Part shown: positions 58,149 through 64,000 of the stretch, in pieces
Layout of the letters: the number at the start of each line of letters is the position of its first letter
Numbering within the stretch: the first letter of the stretch is position 1
Assembly (NCBI RefSeq): GCF_900114375.1
Contig: NZ_FOSV01000009.1
Location: forward strand, 110,814 to 174,813
Length of the DNA stretch: 64,000 nucleotides
Reading direction: 5' to 3'
Source of the DNA: Methylorubrum salsuginis
GTDB taxonomy: Bacteria; Pseudomonadota; Alphaproteobacteria; Rhizobiales; Beijerinckiaceae
Notes under the pieces: generated by a model
Databases searched by the model: none
The model's input: only the letters and a program-made list of their open reading frames with translations
Told to the model about the DNA's origin: nothing
Program-made: the position numbers and the translations under genes

Positions 58149-58376
58149 ATGGATCCCGTCGCTGCGAAGTACATCGGCGCCGGCCTCGCCTGCCTCGGCA
58201 TGGCGGGCGCCAGCATCGGCCTCGGCAACCTGTTCGGTCAGTTCTACGCGGGTGCCCTGCGCAACCCGTCGGCCGCCGATAGCCAGCGCACCAACCTCCT
58301 CCTGGGCTTCGCGCTCACCGAGGCGCTCGGCATCTTCTCGCTGCTCGTCGCCCTGCTGCTCCTGTTCGCCGTCTGA
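58149..58376 (+). CDS. atpE: F0F1 ATP synthase subunit c
   Basis: Protein of 75 aa forming a hairpin of two helices ([23 protein letters not shown] and [26 protein letters not shown]). The proton-carrying Glu58 is in FALTEALG, and the polar loop is [13 protein letters not shown]. Multiple copies form the rotor ring. CAGGAGTG precedes the ATG. Confidence 0.97.
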   Translation: MDPVAAKYIGAGLACLGMAGASIGLGNLFGQFYAGALRNPSAADSQRTNLLLGFALTEALGIFSLLVALLLLFAV

Positions 58377-58492
58377 CGCATCGCACGTCGGGGGAGAGGG
58401 AGGCGGCCGACACGGCCCGCCTTTCCTCCCCCGCTTTCTGATCCGGCCGCTCCGCCCGCGGAGCCGGCCTTCCGACGTCACCGGACAGGGCC

Positions 58493-59095
58493 ATGGCCGA
58501 GAAGAATCCCCTCACGACCCCTTCCCCGAACGCGGATACGAAGATCGTTCCGCCCGGGAGCCCCCAGGCTCACACCGAACAGGCTTCCGGCGGCCACCAT
58601 TCCGCCTTCCCGCCCTTCGAGAGCCACACCTTCCTCTCGCAGCTGATCTGGCTCGCGCTCGCCTTCGGCCTGCTCTACTATCTGATGTCCAAGATTGCGC
58701 TCCCGCGCATCGAGGCCATCCTCGGCGACCGCGCCCGGCGCCTGTCGGCCGATCTCGACGAGGCCCAGCGCATGAAGGCCGAGGCCGACGCCGCCGGCGC
58801 CGCCTACGAGACCTCCCTGCGGCAGGCCCAGGCCAAGGCCCAGTCCATCGCCCAGGACACCCGCAACGCCCTTTCGGCGGAAGCCGACGCCAAGCGCAAG
58901 TCCGTCGAGGCCGAGCTGAATCAGCGCCTCGCCGCCTCCGATGCGACGATCCGCGCCCGCACGACCGAGGCCATGGGCAATGTCCGCGCCATCGCCGGCG
59001 AGGCCGCTTCCGCCATCGTGGAGCGTCTGACCGGTCAAGCCCCCGACCAGGCCGCCCTGAACCGCGCCCTCGACGGCACGCCCGCGCTGAACTGA
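58493..59095 (+). CDS. atpG: F0F1 ATP synthase subunit b'
   Basis: Protein of 200 aa. A hydrophilic N-terminal 45 residues is followed by one membrane helix ([19 protein letters not shown]) and a long Ala/Glu-rich coiled coil ([20 protein letters not shown] onward). It is the b' member of the heterodimeric peripheral stalk found in alphaproteobacteria and phototrophs. The call as b' rather than b rests on its position before the second b gene and the long N-terminus. Confidence 0.92.
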   Translation: MAEKNPLTTPSPNADTKIVPPGSPQAHTEQASGGHHSAFPPFESHTFLSQLIWLALAFGLLYYLMSKIALPRIEAILGDRARRLSADLDEAQRMKAEADAAGAAYETSLRQAQAKAQSIAQDTRNALSAEADAKRKSVEAELNQRLAASDATIRARTTEAMGNVRAIAGEAASAIVERLTGQAPDQAALNRALDGTPALN

Positions 59096-59189
59096 TCCCG
59101 CGGGTCGGCGCACTCAAGCCGACCTCGCTCTATCGAACCGGACCCGTGCCGCTGCGCCGGGACAGGCCGACCAAGGGTTTGAGACCGAC

Positions 59190-59678
59190 ATGCTGTTGAC
59201 CGCGGAATTCTGGGTCCTCGTGGCCTTCGTGGCCTTCATGGCCATCGTCTGGAAGGTCGGCGGCTTCAAGGCGATGACCGGCGGCCTCGACAGCCGCGCC
59301 AAGCGCGTGCGCCATGAGCTCGACGAGGCGCGCCGCCTGCGCGAAGAGGCCGCCTCCGTCCTCGACGATTACAAGCGCCGCCGCGCCCAGGCCGAGAAGG
59401 AGGCCGAGGCCATCGTCGCCGCCGCCCGTCAGGAGGCCGAGCGCCTCAACGCCGAGGGCCAGGCCAAGCTGGCCGACTTCGTCGCCCGCCGCACCAAGGC
59501 CGCCGAGTCGAAGATCGCGCAGGCCGAGGTTCAGGCCGCCGCCCAGGTCCGGGCCGCCGCCGCCGACGCCGCGGTCAAGGTCTCGGAGGTGATCCTGAAG
59601 GAGCGCCTTCAGGGCGACGCCGCCCAAAACCTGGTCCGCTCCAGCCTCGGCGACGTAAAGACGCGCCTTTCGGCCTGA
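59190..59678 (+). CDS. atpF: F0F1 ATP synthase subunit b
   Basis: Protein of 162 aa. It starts with a membrane segment [21 protein letters not shown], then a long coiled-coil stalk ([23 protein letters not shown] onward). It pairs with b' to hold F1 against the stator. It is the last gene of the operon and is followed by an intrinsic terminator. F1 genes (atpHAGDC) are not in this window, consistent with the split F0/F1 operons of this class. Confidence 0.95.
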   Translation: MLLTAEFWVLVAFVAFMAIVWKVGGFKAMTGGLDSRAKRVRHELDEARRLREEAASVLDDYKRRRAQAEKEAEAIVAAARQEAERLNAEGQAKLADFVARRTKAAESKIAQAEVQAAAQVRAAAADAAVKVSEVILKERLQGDAAQNLVRSSLGDVKTRLSA

Positions 59679-59706
59679 TCCTTCGACGATCCCCGTTTTT
59701 CGCGAA

Positions 59707-59732
59707 CGCCCGGCTCCGTGCCGGGCGTTTTT
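59707..59732 (+). terminator. Intrinsic terminator of the F0 operon
   Basis: CGCCCGGC pairs with GCCGGGCG around TCCGT, followed by five T residues. It begins 29 bases after the atpF stop. Confidence 0.92.
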
Positions 59733-59922
59733 CGTTGTGCGGAAAGCTCTGCATGAGCGCAGCGATGACGCTCCCGTGAAAATTTTTGACGGCGGGCGCA
59801 AAATCAGCTGCGCTTGGCCTGTCATGCTCCGCCGTGTAGAAATGGCCCTCGAAAAGCACCCCCGTGCGCGCTGGCGACAAACGGGTGGGTTTAATCAGGA
59901 AACATCAGAAGAGGCTTCGCTC

Positions 59923-61227
59923 ATGAGCGCCGGTACCGCCACCGACAACACCACCCTCGACACCTTCTTTTCCGCGCACCTCGAACAGACCGATCCCGAG
60001 ATCGCCAAGGCGGTCGCTCAGGAGCTCGGGCGCCAGCAGCACGAGATCGAGCTGATCGCCTCCGAGAACATCGTGTCGCGCGCCGTGCTCGAGGCCCAGG
60101 GGTCGGTGCTGACGAACAAGTACGCGGAGGGCTATCCGGGCCGCCGCTACTACGGCGGCTGCCAGTTCGTGGACATCGCCGAGGAGCTGGCGATCGACCG
60201 CGCCAAGCGCCTGTTCGATTGCGGCTTCGCCAACGTGCAGCCGAATTCCGGCTCCCAGGCCAACCAGGGCGTCTTCCTCGCCCTCATGCAGCCGGGCGAC
60301 ACCTTCCTCGGCCTCGACCTCGCCGCCGGCGGCCACCTGACTCACGGCGCGCCCCCGAACGTGTCGGGCAAGTGGTTCAAGCCGGTCTCCTACACCGTGC
60401 GCCGCGACGACCAGCGCATCGACATGGAGCAGGTCGCCCAGCTCGCGCAGGAGCACAAGCCGAAGGTGATCATCGCCGGCGGCTCCGGCTATCCGCGCCA
60501 GTGGGACTTCGCCAAGTTCCGTGAGATCGCCGATTCCGTCGGCGCCTACTTCATGGTCGACATGGCCCACTTCGCCGGCCTCGTCGCCGCGGGCCTGCAT
60601 CCGTCGCCGTTCCCGCACGCCCACGTCGCCACCACCACCACGCACAAGACCCTCCGTGGTCCCCGCGGCGGCATGATCCTGACGAACGACGAGGCGCTGG
60701 CCAAGAAGTTCAACTCGGCGATCTTCCCGGGCATCCAGGGCGGCCCGCTGATGCACGTCATCGCCGGCAAGGCCGTGGCCTTCGGCGAGGCGCTCAAGCC
60801 GGAGTTCAAGATCTACGCCAAGCAGGTGATCGACAACGCCAAGGCGCTGGCCGACACCATCATCTCCGGCGGCTACGACATCACCTCGGGCGGCACCGAC
60901 AACCACCTGATGCTGGTCGATCTGCAGCGGAAGGGCCTCACCGGCAAGGCCGCCGAGGCCGCCCTGTCGCGCGCCCACATCACCTGCAACAAGAACGGCG
61001 TCCCGTTCGACACGCAGAAGCCGACCATCACCTCGGGCATCCGCCTCGGCACCCCGGCCAGCACGAGCCGCGGCTTCGGCGTCGCCGAGTTCAAGCAGGT
61101 CGGCTCGTTCATCGTCGAGGTGCTCGACGGCCTCGCCGCCAAGGGCGAGGGCGGCGACGCCGCGGTCGAGGCGGCGGTGAAGGACAAGGTCCACGCCCTG
61201 ACCGACCGCTTCCCGATCTACCAGTAA
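59923..61227 (+). CDS. glyA: Serine hydroxymethyltransferase
   Basis: Protein of 434 aa. It interconverts serine and glycine with tetrahydrofolate and in serine-cycle methylotrophs is the entry point of C1 units. Motifs: [45 protein letters not shown] and the PLP lysine Lys242 in [16 protein letters not shown]. The ATG at 59923 begins the expected N-terminus; the frame is open further upstream but unconserved. Upstream, TTGGCC (59814) and TAGAAA (59837) 17 bases apart are a possible promoter. It has its own terminator. Confidence 0.97.
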   Translation: MSAGTATDNTTLDTFFSAHLEQTDPEIAKAVAQELGRQQHEIELIASENIVSRAVLEAQGSVLTNKYAEGYPGRRYYGGCQFVDIAEELAIDRAKRLFDCGFANVQPNSGSQANQGVFLALMQPGDTFLGLDLAAGGHLTHGAPPNVSGKWFKPVSYTVRRDDQRIDMEQVAQLAQEHKPKVIIAGGSGYPRQWDFAKFREIADSVGAYFMVDMAHFAGLVAAGLHPSPFPHAHVATTTTHKTLRGPRGGMILTNDEALAKKFNSAIFPGIQGGPLMHVIAGKAVAFGEALKPEFKIYAKQVIDNAKALADTIISGGYDITSGGTDNHLMLVDLQRKGLTGKAAEAALSRAHITCNKNGVPFDTQKPTITSGIRLGTPASTSRGFGVAEFKQVGSFIVEVLDGLAAKGEGGDAAVEAAVKDKVHALTDRFPIYQ

Positions 61228-61250
61228 GCGCACCCTCGACCGGTGTCGGC

Positions 61251-61281
61251 GCGGCCGCGGATCCCATGGGTCCGCGGCCGC
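61251..61281 (+). terminator. Hairpin terminator after glyA
   Basis: GCGGCCGCGGA pairs with TCCGCGGCCGC around a short inner stem, followed by TTCCGTTT, 23 bases after the glyA stop. This gives a very stable stem with a partial T tract. Confidence 0.75.
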
Positions 61282-61374
61282 TTCCGTTTCCGCTCCCTTC
61301 TGGCAATCCGGGGCCGGCTGGGGCACAGAGGCGTCCCGGCCTGACCGGGATGAGCAGAGGTATCGAAGCGCGCG

Positions 61375-61920
61375 ATGCGGTGTCCGTTCTGCGGGGGTCC
61401 CGACACGCAGGTGAAGGATTCGCGGCCGAGCGAGGATTCCGCCGCGATCCGGCGCCGCCGCGTCTGCCCGGATTGCGGGGGGCGCTTCACCACCTTCGAG
61501 CGGGTGCAACTGCGCGAGCTGACGGTGCTCAAGCGCTCCGGCAAGCGGATGCCGTTCGACCGCGACAAGCTCCAGCGCTCGATCGACGTGGCTTTGCGCA
61601 AGCGTCCGGTCGACCCCGAGCGGATCGAGCGTCTCGTCTCCGGCGTGGTGCGCCGCCTGGAGAGCACCGGCGACGGCGAGGTCACCAGCGAGGCGATCGG
61701 CGAGGCGGTGATGGAAGGCCTCAAGGGCCTCGACGACGTGGCCTATGTCCGTTTCGCCTCGGTCTACAAGAATTTTCGCGAGGCCCAGGACTTCCAGGAC
61801 CTTCTCGGAACCCTCGGCGGGCGCCTGCCCGGAGGTGACGAGCGCGCGCCCGCGCCGGCCGAGGAGGAGGCCGAGTCCCCTGCCCCGCCGCGGCGCCGCC
61901 CGGCGCGCTCGCGAAGCTGA
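61375..61920 (+). CDS. nrdR: Transcriptional repressor NrdR
   Basis: Protein of 181 aa. The zinc ribbon is [17 protein letters not shown] with [20 protein letters not shown] (four Cys), followed by an ATP-cone domain ([20 protein letters not shown]). NrdR represses ribonucleotide reductase genes when dATP is high. The C-terminal 30 residues are Pro/Glu/Arg-rich and extend beyond the E. coli protein. In alphaproteobacteria glyA-nrdR-ribD-ribE is a common order, as here. Confidence 0.95.
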   Translation: MRCPFCGGPDTQVKDSRPSEDSAAIRRRRVCPDCGGRFTTFERVQLRELTVLKRSGKRMPFDRDKLQRSIDVALRKRPVDPERIERLVSGVVRRLESTGDGEVTSEAIGEAVMEGLKGLDDVAYVRFASVYKNFREAQDFQDLLGTLGGRLPGGDERAPAPAEEEAESPAPPRRRPARSRS

Positions 61921-61931
61921 CGGGGGCTGCC

Positions 61932-63041
61932 GTGAGCGATTGGAGCGCCCTCGATCATCGCGCCATGCGCCTCGCTCTGGCGCTGGGGCGACGTCATCTC
62001 GGCTGCACATGGCCGAACCCGAGCGTCGGCGCCGTGGTGGTGGCCGACGGTCGGATCGTCGGGCAGGCCGCAACCGCGCCGGGCGGGCGCCCCCATGCCG
62101 AGCCGCTGGCACTGGCCATGGCCGGCGACGCCGCCCGCGGGGCGACGCTCTATGTTAGTCTGGAGCCGTGCTCGCATCACGGCCGCACCCCGCCCTGCGC
62201 CGACGCGGCGATCGCCGCGGGCATCGCCCGTGTCGTCACGGCGATGGAGGATCCCGATCCCCGCGTGGCCGGCCGCGGCCACGCGCTGCTGCGGGAGGCC
62301 GGCATCGCCGTCGAGACCGGCCTCCTGCGCGAGGAGGCCCGGCGCGACCATCGCGGCCATGTCTCCCGCGTCACGCGCGGGCGCCCGAGCCTGCATCTCA
62401 AGCTCGCCCGCACCCGCGACGGCTTCGCCGCGCCCTCGGGCGGCGAGCGGCTGAAGATCACCGGGGCGGTCGCCGACGGCGTCGTGCATCTGTGGCGGGC
62501 CCATGCCGACGCGATCATGGTCGGCATCGGCACGGCGCGGGCGGACGATCCCTCGCTCACCGTGCGCCTGCCGGGCCTCTCCGACCGTTCGCCCCTGCGG
62601 ATCGTCCTCGATTCGACCCTTCGGCTCACGCCGTCGACCCATCTGGTACGGGGCGCGCGCGACATCCCGACCCTCGTGGTCACCGGACGTCACACCCCGG
62701 CCCATGCCCGGCGGATGCTCGCCTCCTTCGGCGTCGAGCTTCTGCCGGTGGCCACCGACGCGGCCGGGCGCATCGACCTTCGCGCCGCGATGATCGCGCT
62801 CGCCGAGCGCGGCCTGACCCGCATCTGCAGCGAGGGCGGGCCGGCGCTTGCGGACGCGCTCGCGGGCCACGATCTCATCGACGCCTGCACGCTCATCACC
62901 GGCCCCGGCGAACTCGGCGGCGCGGGCGGCCTGCCGGCCATCGGGCCGAACCTCGCCCGCCGCCTGTCCGACGGCACCCTGCGCGAGGTCGAGGCCCGGA
63001 AGCTCGGTCCCGACACGGCCGTCACCTACGAGAGGGTTTGA
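61932..63041 (+). CDS. ribD: Bifunctional riboflavin biosynthesis deaminase/reductase RibD
   Basis: Protein of 369 aa. The N-terminal deaminase has PHAEPLALAMAG (HAE) and SLEPCSHHGRTPPC (zinc Cys). The C-terminal reductase begins HLKLARTRDGF and includes ADAIMVGIGTARADDPSLTVR and ICSEGGPALADAL. It converts the pyrimidine intermediate in two steps toward riboflavin. It lies 11 bases after nrdR, and its stop is followed one base later by the ribE ATG. No FMN riboswitch is visible upstream. Confidence 0.95.
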   Translation: MSDWSALDHRAMRLALALGRRHLGCTWPNPSVGAVVVADGRIVGQAATAPGGRPHAEPLALAMAGDAARGATLYVSLEPCSHHGRTPPCADAAIAAGIARVVTAMEDPDPRVAGRGHALLREAGIAVETGLLREEARRDHRGHVSRVTRGRPSLHLKLARTRDGFAAPSGGERLKITGAVADGVVHLWRAHADAIMVGIGTARADDPSLTVRLPGLSDRSPLRIVLDSTLRLTPSTHLVRGARDIPTLVVTGRHTPAHARRMLASFGVELLPVATDAAGRIDLRAAMIALAERGLTRICSEGGPALADALAGHDLIDACTLITGPGELGGAGGLPAIGPNLARRLSDGTLREVEARKLGPDTAVTYERV

Positions 63042-63042
63042 G

Positions 63043-63681
63043 ATGTTCACCGGGCTCGTCACCGATGTCGGACGCGTCGTCTCGATCGAGGGCGGCGAGC
63101 GGCTCGCCCGCATCGTCATCGAGAGCGCCTACGATCCCGCTACGATCGCGCTCGGCGCTTCCATCGCCTGCGCCGGTCCCTGCCTCACCGCCGTCTCGAT
63201 CGCACCGCACGGCAGCGGCTGCCGCTTCGCCGTGGACGCCGCCGCCGAGACGCTGGCGCGCACCACCGTCGGCGCATGGCGCGAGGGCACGCGGGTCAAT
63301 CTGGAGCGCTCGCTCAAGCTCGGCGACGAGATGGGCGGGCACCTCGTCACCGGCCATGTCGATGGCGTGGCCGAGATCGTCGCCCGCGAGACGGTGACCG
63401 GCGAGGACAATCCGTGGGGGGCGAGCGAGCGCTTCACCCTGCGGGCGCCCGCCGCGCTTGCCGGCTTCATCGCCGAGAAGGGCTCGGTCTGCCTCGACGG
63501 CACCTCGCTCACCGTCAATACGGTCGACGGCACCGACTTCTCGGTGCTGCTGATCCCGCACAGCCTCTCGGTCACGACCTGGGAGGACCGCCGGGCCGGC
63601 GACCGGGTCAACCTCGAGGTCGATCTGATCGCCCGCTACGCCGCCCGCCTCGCCGAGGCGCGCGGGTTGATGCAGGGTTAA
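63043..63681 (+). CDS. ribE: Riboflavin synthase alpha chain
   Basis: Protein of 212 aa built of two lumazine-binding repeats: MFTGLVTDVGRVVS with GASIACAGPCLTAVS and then GHLVTGHVDGVAEIV with EKGSVCLDGTSLTVN. It dismutates 6,7-dimethyl-8-ribityllumazine into riboflavin. It overlaps closely with ribD in an operon. Its TAA stop touches the left end of an IS copy, so the original stop and downstream genes (often ribH, nusB) may have been separated from it. Confidence 0.95.
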   Translation: MFTGLVTDVGRVVSIEGGERLARIVIESAYDPATIALGASIACAGPCLTAVSIAPHGSGCRFAVDAAAETLARTTVGAWREGTRVNLERSLKLGDEMGGHLVTGHVDGVAEIVARETVTGEDNPWGASERFTLRAPAALAGFIAEKGSVCLDGTSLTVNTVDGTDFSVLLIPHSLSVTTWEDRRAGDRVNLEVDLIARYAARLAEARGLMQG

Positions 63682-64000
63682 GAGCGCCTAACAGAACGGC
63701 ACGAAGCGGTGGATGGTGCGTTGGTGGGGCATGGCTCGCGCTCTGCTTCCCGACGATCTCTGGACGGAGATTGCCCCGCTCCTGCCGCCGCCTCGGCCGC
63801 GCCCGAAGGGCGGACGGCCTCCGATCGACAATCGGGCGGCGCTGACCGGCATCCTGTTCGTGCTGCGCTCCGGCCTACCCTGGGAGATGCTACCGGCCGA
63901 GATGGGCTGCGGGAGCGGCATGAGTTGCTGGCGGCGTCTGCGCGACTGGCAGGCAGCCGGCGTGTGGGCGCGGCTGCATCAGGTCCTGTTGGAGCGCCTG
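63682..64000 (+). mobile_element. IS5-family insertion sequence, left end (cut by window edge)
   Basis: Starts at or near GAGCGCCTAACAGAACGG, directly after the ribE stop codon, and contains a transposase frame. The terminal inverted repeat and target duplication cannot be confirmed because the right end lies outside the window. Confidence 0.7.
63731..64000 (+). CDS. IS5-family transposase, N-terminal part (DUF4096), incomplete
   Basis: The 90 visible residues show the N-terminal domain of IS5-like transposases: LLPDDLWTEIAPLLPPPRPR, KGGRPPIDNRAALTGILFVL, RSGLPWEMLPAEMGCGSGM and SCWRRLRDWQAAGVWARLHQ. The catalytic DDE domain would follow beyond the window. In many members it is made by frameshift from a second frame, which cannot be tested here. 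No stop or frameshift is seen in the visible part. Confidence 0.88.
   Translation, partial: MARALLPDDLWTEIAPLLPPPRPRPKGGRPPIDNRAALTGILFVLRSGLPWEMLPAEMGCGSGMSCWRRLRDWQAAGVWARLHQVLLERL

Noticed and set aside
59096..59189. Split between the two b-type ATP synthase genes as a frameshifted single gene
   Set aside because: Both products have their own membrane helix and full stalk; alphaproteobacteria normally carry separate b' and b genes.
61228..61374. FMN or other riboswitch before nrdR-ribD-ribE
   Set aside because: The gap is occupied by the glyA terminator and lacks the conserved FMN-aptamer segments; ribD follows nrdR by only 11 bases.

Overview
This is a GC-rich (roughly 70%) chromosomal window from an alphaproteobacterium of the order Hyphomicrobiales (Rhizobiales), most likely Methylobacterium or Methylorubrum. 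That placement is an inference from protein style and gene order: a MucR/Ros regulator, CcrM, a Porin_2-type porin with Bradyrhizobium/Methylobacterium features, DUF2312/GapR, an F0 ATP synthase cluster with both b and b' subunits, three-gene pntA/pntAB/pntB, glyA, and dense palindromic repeats. Almost every gene is chromosomal housekeeping. The only clear mobile element is an IS5-family copy entering at the right edge.

Layout. 1-5 kb: MucR-type regulator, membrane-anchored Mrr-like nuclease, PBP1A behind a full CtrA box, a membrane class III cyclase, cyanase. 6-12 kb: the TamB/TamA outer-membrane assembly pair. 12-14 kb: orphan HWE histidine kinase, Crp/Fnr regulator, tRNA-Tyr. 14-20 kb: RecJ, the transhydrogenase operon, a cytochrome oxidase subunit IV-like protein. 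20-24 kb: ABC1 kinase, a Doc/AbrB-type toxin-antitoxin pair behind a near-perfect cruciform, oligoendopeptidase F. 24-31 kb: PyrE, an AT-rich island, a NYN/LabA protein, a DUF882 peptidase next to an L,D-transpeptidase, an orphan sigma-54 response regulator. 31-34.8 kb: fasciclin protein, RSH (ppGpp) enzyme, RpoZ. 35-37.8 kb: a compact three-gene operon of a YqcI/YcgG heme N-hydroxylase-like protein, a class I methyltransferase and an EgtD-like methyltransferase; this is the best candidate for an undescribed pathway. 37.8-47 kb: GapR, lipocalin-like protein, PrxQ-like protein, SmpB, DapA, Slt, a second cyclase, a BON/OmpA protein with a coupled small membrane protein. 47-56 kb: porin, ABC-F ATPase, PHA-system protein, RlpA, CcrM, MutY, DUF721, DsbA-type protein. 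56.8-59.7 kb: F0 ATP synthase. 60-64 kb: GlyA, NrdR, RibD, RibE, then the IS.

Functional themes. Envelope growth dominates: PBP1A, L,D-transpeptidase plus its likely partner 3-3 endopeptidase, Slt, RlpA, TamAB, porin and the OmpA/BON protein. Cell-cycle control is visible in CcrM, GapR, the MucR-type regulator and the exact CtrA box upstream of PBP1A. Energy and redox are represented by the transhydrogenase and F0 ATP synthase, and stringent response by RSH and omega.

Non-coding structure is rich. There are at least three families of short palindromic repeats, one of which is translated inside the N-terminal tail of TamB. Several intrinsic terminators are clear, as is a good promoter for tRNA-Tyr. 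A promoter upstream of atpI argues for a GTG start. Long antisense open frames are frequent because of the GC bias; they were treated as shadows.
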